From: Methanoculleus chikugoensis
GTDB taxonomy: Archaea; Halobacteriota; Methanomicrobia; Methanomicrobiales; Methanoculleaceae
Direction of reading: 5' to 3'
Length of the DNA stretch: 64,000 nt
Assembly: GCF_019669965.1 (NCBI RefSeq)
Contig: NZ_AP019781.1
Coordinates: forward strand, 1,426,001 to 1,490,000
The first letter of the stretch is position 1, and every line of letters begins with the position of its first letter. Positions 8,218 to 16,386 of the stretch are shown here, piece after piece. Position numbers and translations under genes: made by a program. The notes beneath the pieces were generated by a model, which was given only the letters and a program-made list of their open reading frames with translations, was not told where the DNA came from and searched no databases.

Positions 8218-8935
8218 GGGCCAGTCTCTCTCTCATCTCATCTATTGCCGCCCGAAGGAGATAGGTATTGTCAAGCGAGGCGACCAGTCGTTCGGCCTCG
8301 CCGGCAGCGAGGGAGGCGCACGCCGCGGTGATCGCGGGAATGGCGCGCGTCACCTCGTCGATGATCGTCAGCGTCGCCGTGCGGGCGGTCCGGGAGAGCG
8401 GGTTTAGGTCGACGGTGATGACCGCTTTGCCCATCTCCCGGAGTGCAGCACACCGGTCCCCGTCCTCGAGCGGCACCAGCACCACGTCGGCGTCCCCGAT
8501 GCCCTCCGGGAGGCAGAGGGCGCGGTCGTGGGAGAGCGGGACGAGCCGCTCCGGCGTACCCCTGAGGACACGGACGCCGTTCCCCGTAAGAAGCCGGTTG
8601 ATCCGCTCGATCCGCTCCTCTGTCCGGTGGAAGAGGTTCACCTCGACGTCGGCGCCGCTCGCCCGCTGGAGCGCCGCGATCTCCGCCGCCGCAAGCGCCG
8701 CCGTGTTGCCGTTCACCGATATCACCGCGTGCCGGGCAGAGAGGAGCATCGCCGCGGCCGTCCGGGCGGCAAGGGCGGCACTCTCGGTCGTCTTCTCGCC
8801 GATCAGGTAGTCGAACGCTTCCCCGCGTCCGTGGGCGGCGAGCCCCTCCAGGGCGACGACGCCCTCGCGTGCGCACCGGGCAATCCGTTCGCGGGCGACA
8901 AGGGAGCGGTAGCGTGGATGGTCTTTCGGAATCAT
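8204..8935 (-). CDS. 4-phosphopantoate--beta-alanine ligase (phosphopantothenate synthetase)
   Basis: A 243-residue protein of the archaeal phosphopantothenate synthetase family (COG1701). It joins 4-phosphopantoate and beta-alanine at the cost of ATP, replacing bacterial PanC order in archaeal CoA synthesis. Recognisable family stretches are IPKDHPRYRSLVARERI at the N-terminus, GEAFDYLIGEKTTESA, ISVNGNTAALAA, EVNLFHRTEER, and the central KAVITVDLNPLSRTA with an ASLDNTYLL tail. It follows pantoate kinase with an ATGA overlap, so product and substrate enzymes are cotranslated. Confidence 0.92.
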   Translation of the reverse strand: MIPKDHPRYRSLVARERIARCAREGVVALEGLAAHGRGEAFDYLIGEKTTESAALAARTAAAMLLSARHAVISVNGNTAALAAAEIAALQRASGADVEVNLFHRTEERIERINRLLTGNGVRVLRGTPERLVPLSHDRALCLPEGIGDADVVLVPLEDGDRCAALREMGKAVITVDLNPLSRTARTATLTIIDEVTRAIPAITAACASLAAGEAERLVASLDNTYLLRAAIDEMRERLAHALE

Positions 8936-9774
8936 GGTTTCACCTCGATCAGGTATGCGCCGCGGCGGGCGACGCGGAGGGTGTAGACCTCTCCGAACGG
9001 AGAGAGCACCTGCTCCGCAGCCCCACCGCAGGCAAAGACGCCGTTTCCAAGCATCGTCATGCTGGCGGGAACCCTCTCGGCGTCGCAGGCTTCGAGCACC
9101 CGCCGCACCTCCGGCGCAATAAGGCCGCTCTTCTCGGCGAACCCCCGCGAGAGCCGGCAGAAGTCGGGGAGATCACGGGGGCAGCGATCCGGGAACGCGG
9201 CGGCTATCCGTTCCATGGCCTCCGCCGACGAGAGGACCGAAGCGGTCGGGAGCGCCCCGAGGCTCACGGCGTAGAGGGGTTCCCGTGGGTAAATGCGGGT
9301 GATCTCCGCGTGGATTCCCGGCCCCTTCCGGCAGACGACCCCACCGGATCTGCTCGCGGCGACGTCCCCGAGCCCGGTGCGGTGGAGAACCTCGGCCTCG
9401 TGTGCCCGTGCGGCCACCTCCTCCGTGGAGAGGCCGAGGTCGAAGAGATGGTTTACGGCCGTGAGCGTCGCAAGCAGCGCCGCCGCCGAGAGGCCGAACC
9501 CGGCGCCGATGGGGAGCCGGCACTCCGTCGTGACGCGGGCGGCGACACCCAGCCGTTCGAGGGCGTACTCGATCAGCGGCGACCCGGCGCTTACGTGACC
9601 CTGCCGGACCACCCGGACGCTTGTTTCGCGGGCGGGTTCAACCGTCGAGCGCACCCCTTCACTGATGACCACGCCGGCCCCGACGCTCCCGGTCTTCTCC
9701 GGGCCGGCCCCCTCGACGCGCCTGAAGTAGCCGGATATGTGGCCGGGAGAGAAGGCTACAGCAGTTCGGACCAT
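8932..9774 (-). CDS. Pantoate kinase (GHMP family)
   Basis: A 280-residue GHMP kinase. The ATP-binding glycine-rich motif is LPIGAGFGLSAAALLAT (about 84-100), the N-terminal FSPGHISGYF is typical of archaeal pantoate kinases, and the C-terminal SMTMLGNGVFACGG is motif 3. The family phosphorylates pantoate to 4-phosphopantoate, the archaeal step before condensation with beta-alanine. Assignment is strong because the next gene encodes phosphopantothenate synthetase and the previous one CoaBC. It overlaps coaBC by 19 bases and the synthetase by four. Confidence 0.93.
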   Translation of the reverse strand: MVRTAVAFSPGHISGYFRRVEGAGPEKTGSVGAGVVISEGVRSTVEPARETSVRVVRQGHVSAGSPLIEYALERLGVAARVTTECRLPIGAGFGLSAAALLATLTAVNHLFDLGLSTEEVAARAHEAEVLHRTGLGDVAASRSGGVVCRKGPGIHAEITRIYPREPLYAVSLGALPTASVLSSAEAMERIAAAFPDRCPRDLPDFCRLSRGFAEKSGLIAPEVRRVLEACDAERVPASMTMLGNGVFACGGAAEQVLSPFGEVYTLRVARRGAYLIEVKP

Positions 9775-10886
9775 ATCGCCCTGGCGACCTCCTCTTTGCT
9801 CCCGGAGACGTCCCGCGCCCCGCGGGCGGTCATGATCCGGAATGACCCTTCCGTCGCGCCCATCGTCGGGGGAGCGTTCACGACGACAACGCTCGCGCCT
9901 CCTTCAAGCATCGTTCTCGCCCGCTCCTCCTCGTCCCAGCCCAGTTTGAACGCCACCGTCACGGGCCGGCAGGCGGCCATCACCTCGTCGATGACCTTCG
10001 GGAGGGGGTTGAGCCGGACGGTCAGGGGTGAACCGCTCGGGATCTTCCCCTCGTGCCGTTCGGGGGCAAAGTCCGATATCGCGGCCGCGCTGACGTAGAT
10101 ATCGACCCCCTCGTCGCGGCAGACCGAGAGAACCGCGTCCCGCATCCCGGCCGCGGTCGTCGCACGGACGTTTCGGACGCAGGGGATCGACCCCGCGTGC
10201 ACCACCGTCACGTCCGCTCCGAGCCGGAAGGCCTCGAGCGCGAGGGCCTGTCCCATCCGCCCGGTTGACCGGGTGGTGAGAACCCGCACGTCGTCGAGGG
10301 GCTCCGCGCATGCCCCGCTCGTGATCAGCACCCGTTTCCCCGCGAGCGGCCGGCCGGAGACCGCACGCTCGGCGTGGAGGACGATCGTATTGGTATCGGC
10401 GATCTTCGCCTTCCCCTCCTCGATCCGGGGGTCGACGACATCGATCCCCCAGGAGCGGAGCCTTCGTAAGTTCTCCGCGACCCCGGGGTGGCGGTACATG
10501 CTCTCGTGCATCGCCGGGACGACCACCACCGGCATCCGCCGCCCGAGCGCCGTCGTGGCGAAGGTCGTGGCCGGGGTGTCGTCGATCCCGCAGGCGATCT
10601 TGCCGATGGTATTGGCCGTGCAGGGTGCGACGAGCAGGAGGTCGGCCTCCCCGCCCTCCCCGCAGTAGAGAACGTGCTCTACCAGGCCGGTGATCCGGGT
10701 GATCGCCGGCCGCCCCGTTGCGTAGGTCAGGGCGTCGGGGTGGACGATCCCGGCTGCTGCCTCCGTCATCACCGCCTGCACCGTCGCGCCCCGGCGGCGC
10801 AGGGCGTGGGCGAGTTTCACCGTCTCGACGGCCGCGATGCTCCCCGTCACGGCAAGCACCACCGTCTTTCCCGAAAGCGTCTTCAC
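9756..10886 (-). CDS. coaBC: Bifunctional phosphopantothenoylcysteine decarboxylase/synthetase CoaBC
   Basis: A 376-residue protein. The N-terminal flavoprotein domain (about 1-180; VVLAVTGSIAAVETVKLA, LLVAPCTANTIGKIACGI, VVVPAMHESMYRHP with the catalytic His region) decarboxylates phosphopantothenoylcysteine. The C-terminal domain (about 185-376; KRVLITSGACAEPLDDVR, STGRMGQALA, SAAISDFAP, KLNP-like RLNPLPKVID, VAFKLGWD) makes it from phosphopantothenate and cysteine. The chosen start is GTG 10886, which overlaps the taw2 stop as GTGA. An upstream ATG at 10916 would add ten residues not seen in the family. Confidence 0.94.
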   Translation of the reverse strand: MKTLSGKTVVLAVTGSIAAVETVKLAHALRRRGATVQAVMTEAAAGIVHPDALTYATGRPAITRITGLVEHVLYCGEGGEADLLLVAPCTANTIGKIACGIDDTPATTFATTALGRRMPVVVVPAMHESMYRHPGVAENLRRLRSWGIDVVDPRIEEGKAKIADTNTIVLHAERAVSGRPLAGKRVLITSGACAEPLDDVRVLTTRSTGRMGQALALEAFRLGADVTVVHAGSIPCVRNVRATTAAGMRDAVLSVCRDEGVDIYVSAAAISDFAPERHEGKIPSGSPLTVRLNPLPKVIDEVMAACRPVTVAFKLGWDEEERARTMLEGGASVVVVNAPPTMGATEGSFRIMTARGARDVSGSKEEVARAIWSELL

Positions 10887-11752
10887 GATATCGTCACATC
10901 CTGCACCATGTGCCACGCGTGCGGGCCGTACTTCTTCACCCGCCGGGAGGTCACCGCCGCCGAAAAGCCGGCCTCGCCCACCCGTTCCCGGATCGTCTCG
11001 CTCACGTCCCCGATGCTGTGGACGTGGAGCACGCTCCCCTCCCGGACGTGGACGAGGGCGTCGGCGAGCATTGAGGGGGCGTCGAAATGCCCCATCAGGA
11101 CCCGGTCGTAGACACCGGAGAGGAGTTCCCGGCAGTCGCCGAGTTCGCCCGCGGCCCGGCCTCGAACGTGGTTTGCCATAATGTTACGTTGCAGGTATTC
11201 AAAGGCTATTGGGTTGATCTCCATCGCGTGGACCCGTGCACCGCTCATGGCCGCCGGTATGGTGAAGTAGCCGATCCCGGCGAACATATCGGCAATCCGC
11301 TCGCCGGGCCGGACAAGGGCGGCGATCCTCGCCTTCTCGTTGCGGTTACCCTGCGCAAACATCACCCTCGTCGGGTCGAGGAAGAAGGTGCAGCCCTGCT
11401 CGCGGTGCCGCACCTCGCCGGCGGTGCCGTAGAGGATCTCTACGTCCGGGATGCGCATCTCGCTCGAAAACCCCTTCACCCAAACGACTCCTCGGGGACG
11501 GCAGTGCTCCACGATCGCGGCAAGTTCCTCCTCCGTCGGCGCGTCACCGTGGACGACCGCGACGTCGCCGATGAGGTGGTAGCCGCGGCCGCGGTAAGCC
11601 TCCCGCTCCGGAAGGTCTTCGTCGGCAGAATAGCCCTCCCTGACCGGAACCCAGGCGATGCCGCCCTCGACATACGGCCGGCGGGAGGTGTCCACCCACT
11701 CCGCGTCCGCGATATCGGCGAGGGCGGCTGCCGGCACCTTCCGCGCACGCAT
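10883..11752 (-). CDS. taw2: tRNA(Phe) wyosine aminocarboxypropyltransferase Taw2
   Basis: A 289-residue Rossmann-fold enzyme of the Trm5/Taw2 group. VMFAQGNRNEKARIA and IADMFAGIGYFTIPAAM form the SAM site, and INPIAFEYLQRNIMANHV follows. The segment DRVLMGHFDAPSMLADAL has MGH where Trm5 methylases have NLP, as in archaeal Taw2, which transfers the aminocarboxypropyl group of SAM to C7 of 4-demethylwyosine at position 37 of tRNA-Phe. The C-terminus VKKYGPHAWHMVQDVTI also fits. ATG 11752 lies eight bases after the NMD3 gene. Trm5 function is the main alternative. Confidence 0.82.
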   Translation of the reverse strand: MRARKVPAAALADIADAEWVDTSRRPYVEGGIAWVPVREGYSADEDLPEREAYRGRGYHLIGDVAVVHGDAPTEEELAAIVEHCRPRGVVWVKGFSSEMRIPDVEILYGTAGEVRHREQGCTFFLDPTRVMFAQGNRNEKARIAALVRPGERIADMFAGIGYFTIPAAMSGARVHAMEINPIAFEYLQRNIMANHVRGRAAGELGDCRELLSGVYDRVLMGHFDAPSMLADALVHVREGSVLHVHSIGDVSETIRERVGEAGFSAAVTSRRVKKYGPHAWHMVQDVTIS

Positions 11753-11760
11753 GGCAGGAC

Positions 11761-12804
11761 TCACCCGACGATGACCAGCCGATCCTGCTCCTCGTCGCGA
11801 AGCACCCGGATCGGCTGCCCCTCTATCGGGAACGTCCAGGGAACCGTATTGAGTTCCCGTGTCCGGTAGGTCTTCGGATCCATCAGCCCCACAACGCCCG
11901 GCTGCGTGAAGACGACGAGCGCGGACTCGGCCTCGCGCACGTTCCCGAGGAGGCGCTCGACCTCGTCCTCGGTGAGCGTCCGGGCAACGCCGGCCGCGAG
12001 ATCGAAGACCCGGAGGCGCTGCCCGTCGATCTCGCGCACCTCGAAGTAGTTGCCGCGGGATACCACCACGTCGCCTTTCTGGTAGAACGGCAGCCGGATG
12101 GAGTAGGTGACCCGGTAGAGCGCTTTTCCTTCCTTCTCGCCGACCAGCTTCGGGTGGGTCGTGAACCGCCCGCCGAGCGCCCCCGTGATCGCCCTCGCGA
12201 TATCCTGGCCGAGGTGCTGCGTCCCGACGGTGATATCGACGCCGTCCTTTGCGTCCTCGAGATCCGATATGAACGAGAACCGGTCGCCCGACTGCTGGAG
12301 CGACTCTTCGACCTGCTGTGCAAGGCTCGCGGCGACCTCGCGCTCGTAGGCGTTGATCTTCCTGCCCGTAGCCCGCACCTGGACGATCCCCTCGTAGTAG
12401 CCCCCGGAGATGCGGCTGCACCGGTCGCAGGACTCCTTCTGCCAGCGGATCTCGGTACTGCAGGTCTCCCGGACCGGGACACCATACAGGCTCGCCTCCA
12501 CTTCGACGGTGCAGGCCGTCCTGTTCGACGCGATATCTTCTGACCGGACGGTTATCCGGATATCCTTCGCATCCTCGTGGATGCTGACCGCCGATACCGC
12601 CAGTTCGGTGATGCGGTCAACGTGGGGCATCTGCAGGTCGGACCAGGTCTTGCCGCGTTTCTGCGACTCGCAGACCGGACAGTAGACGGTGGTCACGTGA
12701 GGCTCGCAGGTCAGCAACCGCACATCCGCCGCCCGGCACTCCGGGCAGAATCCTTCCTCGCTCGGCTTCCCGCAACGGGGGCAGATGCTCGTCTGGATGG
12801 TCAT
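11761..12804 (-). CDS. NMD3-family ribosome-associated protein
   Basis: A 347-residue homologue of eukaryotic Nmd3, the 60S export adaptor; archaeal forms are thought to act on the large ribosomal subunit. Paired zinc-binding motifs are visible at CPRCGKPSEEGFCPEC, TVYCPVCES and CDRC near residue 126. A central basic and mixed alpha/beta region and a C-terminal beta-rich part (KGDVVVSRGNYFEVREIDGQ, an SH3-like domain) follow. It sits between DUF424 and taw2, within a string of translation-related genes, with gaps of three and eight bases. Confidence 0.85.
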   Translation of the reverse strand: MTIQTSICPRCGKPSEEGFCPECRAADVRLLTCEPHVTTVYCPVCESQKRGKTWSDLQMPHVDRITELAVSAVSIHEDAKDIRITVRSEDIASNRTACTVEVEASLYGVPVRETCSTEIRWQKESCDRCSRISGGYYEGIVQVRATGRKINAYEREVAASLAQQVEESLQQSGDRFSFISDLEDAKDGVDITVGTQHLGQDIARAITGALGGRFTTHPKLVGEKEGKALYRVTYSIRLPFYQKGDVVVSRGNYFEVREIDGQRLRVFDLAAGVARTLTEDEVERLLGNVREAESALVVFTQPGVVGLMDPKTYRTRELNTVPWTFPIEGQPIRVLRDEEQDRLVIVG

Positions 12805-12807
12805 GGT

Positions 12808-13101
12808 TCAGATCCTGAATATCTGGGCATGCGGCACGTCGCCGATCATGATGCAGTCGTTCTCCGAGATGAGCCCCATGGCGACGGCGAGGGCTACGAC
12901 GCGTTTGCCGATGATATTGGCGTTCTCCGCGCCCGCGAGCGCCCCCCGGACGTCCTCTTCGCCGGCACGCTCGGTGCCGTAGAATCCTCCGGTGATGCAG
13001 ACCTCAATATCTCCGTGCATCAGGGTGGCGTCCATGAGTTCGGCGTCGCAGGCAGCCACCACCTCACCGGCGCCCGGTATGCGGTGCACTTTTAAGTACA
13101 T
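12808..13101 (-). CDS. DUF424 family protein
   Basis: A 97-residue archaeal protein of the DUF424 family (COG2412), of unknown biochemical role and often linked to translation genes. The start ATG 13101 (MYLKVHRIPGAGEVVAACD) matches the usual length and first residues of the family. A TTG at 13149, overlapping the TatD stop, would add 16 atypical residues. Visible family features are VCITGGFYGTER and NIIGKRVVALAVAMGLI. It is followed three bases later by NMD3. Confidence 0.82.
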   Translation of the reverse strand: MYLKVHRIPGAGEVVAACDAELMDATLMHGDIEVCITGGFYGTERAGEEDVRGALAGAENANIIGKRVVALAVAMGLISENDCIMIGDVPHAQIFRI

Positions 13102-13145
13102 CACATACCGTTTGACGGGAGTCGTCAAAAAGGTGCGCAGTTCCG

Positions 13146-13976
13146 TCAAGGGAGCGCGATATCCACGCCGTAGGTGCGCGACGGCGTCTCGGCGTGGATG
13201 CGCCAGGCGTCCTCTTCGGCGATGAGCCCCTCTTCCAGGTACCGGCGCGTGAACCGCGGCACCGACTTCGGCCCGATGACCGCGCCGGGCCGGGAGTTCT
13301 CGTCCATGTAGTCGCTCTCCATCGTGAACCGCCGGCCCGACCGGGCGAGCGCGGGGATATCCTCGTGCCGCGCGATGAAGGAGGGCATGAGGGGCGTATC
13401 GGGCGTCGCGAAATGCTTGACGACCCGCTCGACCGGGATACCGGCCCGCCGTGCCATATCGACGACGTCGGTGCAGGGCCCGCTCTCGGCGTGGAGCTGG
13501 ACGGCGCAGCCGCAGTCGGCCCCGAGTTCGAGCGCGTGGAAGAGGACCGCGTTCGAGGCCGCAAGCACCTCCGGCGCGACCTCGTAGTGGGGCCGGCCGC
13601 TCTTGAGGGCGACGGCCCGCCCTTCCCCGACGTAGCGGGCGGCGAGGTCAAGCCCGGCCGTCATCACGCCGGCGGCCGCTTCAAGGCTCATCCTCTCCGT
13701 GAGGCGGTTCATCTCCGCCGGGTGGACGCCGAGGACCGGGTAGACGATAAGCCCGGTCTCCCGGACCATCTCCGCCACATGGAGCGTTCTATCAAAGACC
13801 TCCCGGTAATCCTCGCCCGACGACGGCTCGACCCCAAGCGACCAGGAGGGTTTCGCGACCAGGAAGATGTGCGTCCCCCCGCTGCGGCGAAAGTCCTTCG
13901 CGGCCTCTACCCCCCGGCCGTTTGCCGGGTCGATGTGGATATGGTCGTCAGTGATCGGTATCGCGGGGAGTTTCAT
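13146..13976 (-). CDS. TatD-family metal-dependent hydrolase
   Basis: A 276-residue TIM-barrel amidohydrolase-like protein. Metal ligands are visible as ITDDHIHID near the N-terminus (HxH), Glu and His of VQLHAESGP, KHFATPD, and ESDYMDEN near residue 217-224. TatD enzymes are nucleases or related hydrolases, but archaeal members in this group have no proven substrate. The gene overlaps mptD by 29 bases upstream and is followed by DUF424, so it belongs to the same operon. Confidence 0.85.
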   Translation of the reverse strand: MKLPAIPITDDHIHIDPANGRGVEAAKDFRRSGGTHIFLVAKPSWSLGVEPSSGEDYREVFDRTLHVAEMVRETGLIVYPVLGVHPAEMNRLTERMSLEAAAGVMTAGLDLAARYVGEGRAVALKSGRPHYEVAPEVLAASNAVLFHALELGADCGCAVQLHAESGPCTDVVDMARRAGIPVERVVKHFATPDTPLMPSFIARHEDIPALARSGRRFTMESDYMDENSRPGAVIGPKSVPRFTRRYLEEGLIAEEDAWRIHAETPSRTYGVDIALP

Positions 13977-14301
13977 GGAACTCGACGATCTCCATCATGG
14001 GGTAGTCGTCCTCGAGGTGCAGCCGGGCGCGGCAGACGGTTGCGCCGACCGTTGTCGTGATAGCGGCGTCGAACATCCGCCCGGCAAGTTCCGAGTAGCC
14101 GAACCGGTTCGAGACCATCATGTCGCGGTTCAGCCGGACGGTGATGCCGGTCACGTAAGGCTGGAGCCCGACGGCCTGCTCGATGGCGGCCTCGACGGTC
14201 GCGGCGGTCTCGCGGGCGATGGGCGTCCCGACGAACTGGTGGTAGAGGGCGCCGAGTTTGATACCGGCTTCGAAGGCCGCTCTCTCGCGGTCGGTGATCA
14301 T
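13948..14301 (-). CDS. mptD: Archaeal dihydroneopterin aldolase MptD
   Basis: A 117-residue protein starting MITDRERAAFEAGIKLGALY and matching the archaeal MptD family (COG2098). MptD cleaves 7,8-dihydroneopterin to 6-hydroxymethyl-dihydropterin and glycolaldehyde for tetrahydromethanopterin synthesis. Other family stretches are FVGTPIARETA, GLQPYVTGITVRLNRD and NRFGYSEL. ATG 14301 is preferred because longer forms would run into the toxin remnant upstream. It is the first gene of the string ending in the methyltransferase at 6.5 kb. Confidence 0.88.
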   Translation of the reverse strand: MITDRERAAFEAGIKLGALYHQFVGTPIARETAATVEAAIEQAVGLQPYVTGITVRLNRDMMVSNRFGYSELAGRMFDAAITTTVGATVCRARLHLEDDYPMMEIVEFHETPRDTDH

Positions 14302-14371
14302 GGTTAGTAGGTTTGTGGGTATGGAAGTAAGAAGGTGCGCCCCGGGGGGGTGAGAAAGAAGGGGTTCTGTT

Positions 14372-14800
14372 TTACACGCGCTCATAAACACGCAGGAACT
14401 CTTCTCGAGAGATACCTGCCTGCGTGCAGATGGTTCGGAGGGTCGGGCCTTTGATTTTGGGGTGATTCGGCATCGTGAGCGGCGTCGTTGTGCCGTCCGA
14501 ATTGCTGCGGATGTGGGCATCCCAAAACACCTTCGCCGGGAGGGGGACACCCCCTCCCGGTCCCACCCCCGCGTGGCGATATCCAGTGGAAAGCCGTTTC
14601 ACCCTTCTTGCATCAAATATGGTTCAGATGGCAGAACCCTTAGGGGAAAGTGTTTCGATATGGGTATACTGGAGGTTCATAGATCTTTTTATGGCAACCT
14701 TGATTAGTGCGATATGGTTGCCCGTCCTGACAACCTGAAAACCGAGCGCTTCCAGCGTTTTCAGCACCTTCCGCTGGGGCGCATCGTGTGGGAACTTCAT
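14372..14800 (-). pseudogene. hicA: HicA toxin interrupted by a 189-bp insertion
   Basis: From ATG 14800 the frame reads MKFPHDAPQRKVLKTLEALG and continues to NHIALI, then enters foreign sequence and stops. The remainder, SDGTTTPLTMPNHPKIKGPT and on to EEFLRVYERV, resumes at about 14510 and ends at 14372. Removing 14513-14701 plus one copy of the flanking GAT restores an uninterrupted 78-residue HicA. HicA toxins are small double-stranded RNA-binding mRNA interferases; the N-terminal and C-terminal halves of the fold lie on opposite sides of the insertion. The ATG follows the hicB stop immediately. Confidence 0.82.
14513..14701. mobile_element. 189-bp non-coding insertion element with 3-bp target duplication
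   Basis: This DNA splits hicA exactly and is flanked by GAT at 14510-14512 and at 14702-14704. The pre-insertion site can be rebuilt in frame. It encodes nothing. Its ends are GTGGGCATCC and, on the other strand, AAGGTTGCCAT, only loosely inverted. Its core (about 14535-14600: AGGGGGACACCCCCTCCC, then CCACCCCC, then GTGGCGATATCCAGTGGAAA) resembles the large GC-rich repeats at 26.1, 37.1 and 52.5 kb. It looks like a non-autonomous mobile element. Confidence 0.72.
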
Positions 14801-15018
14801 CTATACGGCAACTTCGGCGACGAAGGTCTCCATGATGTCATTGTTCTCGAACGCATCGTTCCCGAAGGTCTCTATGTGAAACTGTATGGCAGATTTCACC
14901 TCGGTAAGCGCCTCTTCGTAAGGTTGTCCCCCTCTGCAACGACGACACCCTTCAGACCCAGAGGGTAGGCGACATAGCTGTCCGGGTGTTTCTCGACGAT
15001 GATTTTTAAGGTCTTCAT
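14801..15018 (-). pseudogene. hicB: HicB antitoxin with a one-base frameshift
   Basis: From ATG 15018, preceded by GGGGAGATGA, the frame reads MKTLKIIVEKHPDSYVAYPL and continues to GVVVAEGD, then goes out of frame at about 14925. One base further the HicB fold continues as PYEEALTEVKSAIQFHIETF to a TAG at 14801. Adding a single base restores a 72-residue HicB with the usual GD.YEEAL..V..AI pattern. HicB binds and neutralises HicA and represses its own operon. Both members of this pair are damaged. Confidence 0.75.
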
Positions 15019-15062
15019 GGACTCATCTCCCCTCTATCCTGTCCGGGCAGGCACCAGGTTCA

Positions 15063-15635
15063 TTATACACCACCCCCATCCCCGGAGTCCGGGCGGCGGA
15101 GGGAGATGACCACCCGGAGAACTGCGTAGAAGACGGCGGCGACCAGCACGCACTCGAGGTAGAACCCGAGGAGCAGGAACGCAGAGAACGCCAGATCGTG
15201 TGCGAATGTACCTTCGGCGAACGGCAGTGCGTTCATGAAGGCGTCGAAGAGCCACCCGAAGATCGGCAGCCTGTCCGCGAGCAGCGGGGGCTCGCCTCTC
15301 CAGCGGTGTGGGGTTATGAACAGGGGGAATACCAGCGGGGTCATCGCTGCGGCGGTGACGAGCATTGTCTGGATTTTTCCGTGAAATGAGAGGACGCCTG
15401 CAACGAGCGGGAACGGTGTCGCGGCTCCGGCAACCGCAAGGATCATGATCACCAGAAAGAAGGTGAGGAGGGCGTAGAGCGGTGCTGGCCCCGGATGGCC
15501 CGAGGCAATGCTGAAGACCCCTGCCCAGACGATCCACGCGATGACCGCGACGAGCGGCGGGATTACGAACCGCAGCCGGCTTTGGGAGAGGTGCTCGTAG
15601 AGGCGGTGGATACCTGAGGTGTTTATGCAGCCCAT
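15063..15635 (-). CDS. Hypothetical integral membrane protein
   Basis: A 190-residue protein with about four to five membrane helices (roughly residues 22-45, 52-75, 85-107, 132-150 and 152-175) and a short cytoplasmic N-terminus. I do not recognise the family and see no metal or nucleotide motif. ATG 15635 is selected because AGGAG lies seven bases before it; a TTG two codons earlier is the alternative. It stands alone between the hicBA remnant and a lipoprotein gene on the same strand. Confidence 0.7.
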   Translation of the reverse strand: MGCINTSGIHRLYEHLSQSRLRFVIPPLVAVIAWIVWAGVFSIASGHPGPAPLYALLTFFLVIMILAVAGAATPFPLVAGVLSFHGKIQTMLVTAAAMTPLVFPLFITPHRWRGEPPLLADRLPIFGWLFDAFMNALPFAEGTFAHDLAFSAFLLLGFYLECVLVAAVFYAVLRVVISLRRPDSGDGGGV

Positions 15636-15801
15636 TTGCAATCTCCTGTTGTTAACGTGCGTCTGATTTCATTCTGAAGCGTTACAGAGCCTGCTCTCCT
15701 CTTTGATGGTCCTCTGCAATTGATTTCGCTGTACAGTGTTTCTCGGAGCCGTAATAACTGCTTGCAGAGATGGTTCATCTCCCCTCCATGATATCCGCCG
15801 A

Positions 15802-16386
15802 TTAACAGGCGATCGACCGCGCCACCCGGAGCAATTCGTCGCGGTCAAGCGACCCGCGCACCTGATACGTAGCGTTCCCGGCCGCCGTCCAGACGATCAG
15901 GTGTTCTTCTTCGGTTTCGTAGATCCGTCCCATATACTCCCTGATATCAACGGGTTTTGGTTCTCTGTTAACGATCGGATCTTTCGCATAGGGGTCATAC
16001 CCGTAGTTGCTCCAGGAGATCTCGAGCAGCGTCATATCGGTAGTCCACGATGCGTTCTGCATTGTATCGTTGCGTGCGTAGCGCAGGGTCTCGCCGACCG
16101 TTGTGTAGTGGCCGTAGGACTCGTTCCAGGCAGTGGCTATCAGGAGGCCGTAGAGGGTATACTCCCCGGGGATGTATGACGGCGGAGAGAAACTCGTGTA
16201 TTCGGCGGGCTCCTCCCATTCCTCAATCCTGATGAAGGCTGAATCACGGAGTGATGGTGCATTATCGGGGGGAAGTTCGGTTATGGGTGACGGCGTAACC
16301 TCTGCGGGATCGGTGGTCACGGGCTCGATGCACCCCGCTGTGAGGAGAATAAAAAAGAATATTACCATGGTGTAGTGAGGCTTCAC
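15802..16386 (-). CDS. Predicted lipoprotein of unknown function
   Basis: A 194-residue protein starting at GTG 16386 with GGAGG nine bases upstream. The N-terminus MKPHYTMVIFFFILLTAGC is a signal peptide with lipobox LTAGC, so the mature protein is probably lipid-anchored outside the cell, followed by a Thr/Pro-rich linker. The body (about 45-194) is rich in aromatic residues and has no named domain; YGLLIATAWNESYGHYTTVG and EEEHLIVWTAAGNATYQVRG are typical stretches. Extension upstream of the GTG would destroy the signal peptide. Confidence 0.72.
   Translation of the reverse strand: MKPHYTMVIFFFILLTAGCIEPVTTDPAEVTPSPITELPPDNAPSLRDSAFIRIEEWEEPAEYTSFSPPSYIPGEYTLYGLLIATAWNESYGHYTTVGETLRYARNDTMQNASWTTDMTLLEISWSNYGYDPYAKDPIVNREPKPVDIREYMGRIYETEEEHLIVWTAAGNATYQVRGSLDRDELLRVARSIAC

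Noticed and set aside
11753-12421. N-terminal extension of the Taw2 frame by about 220 residues
   Set aside because: It overlaps the NMD3 gene out of frame, is Arg-rich, and Taw2 homology begins at the ATG 11752.
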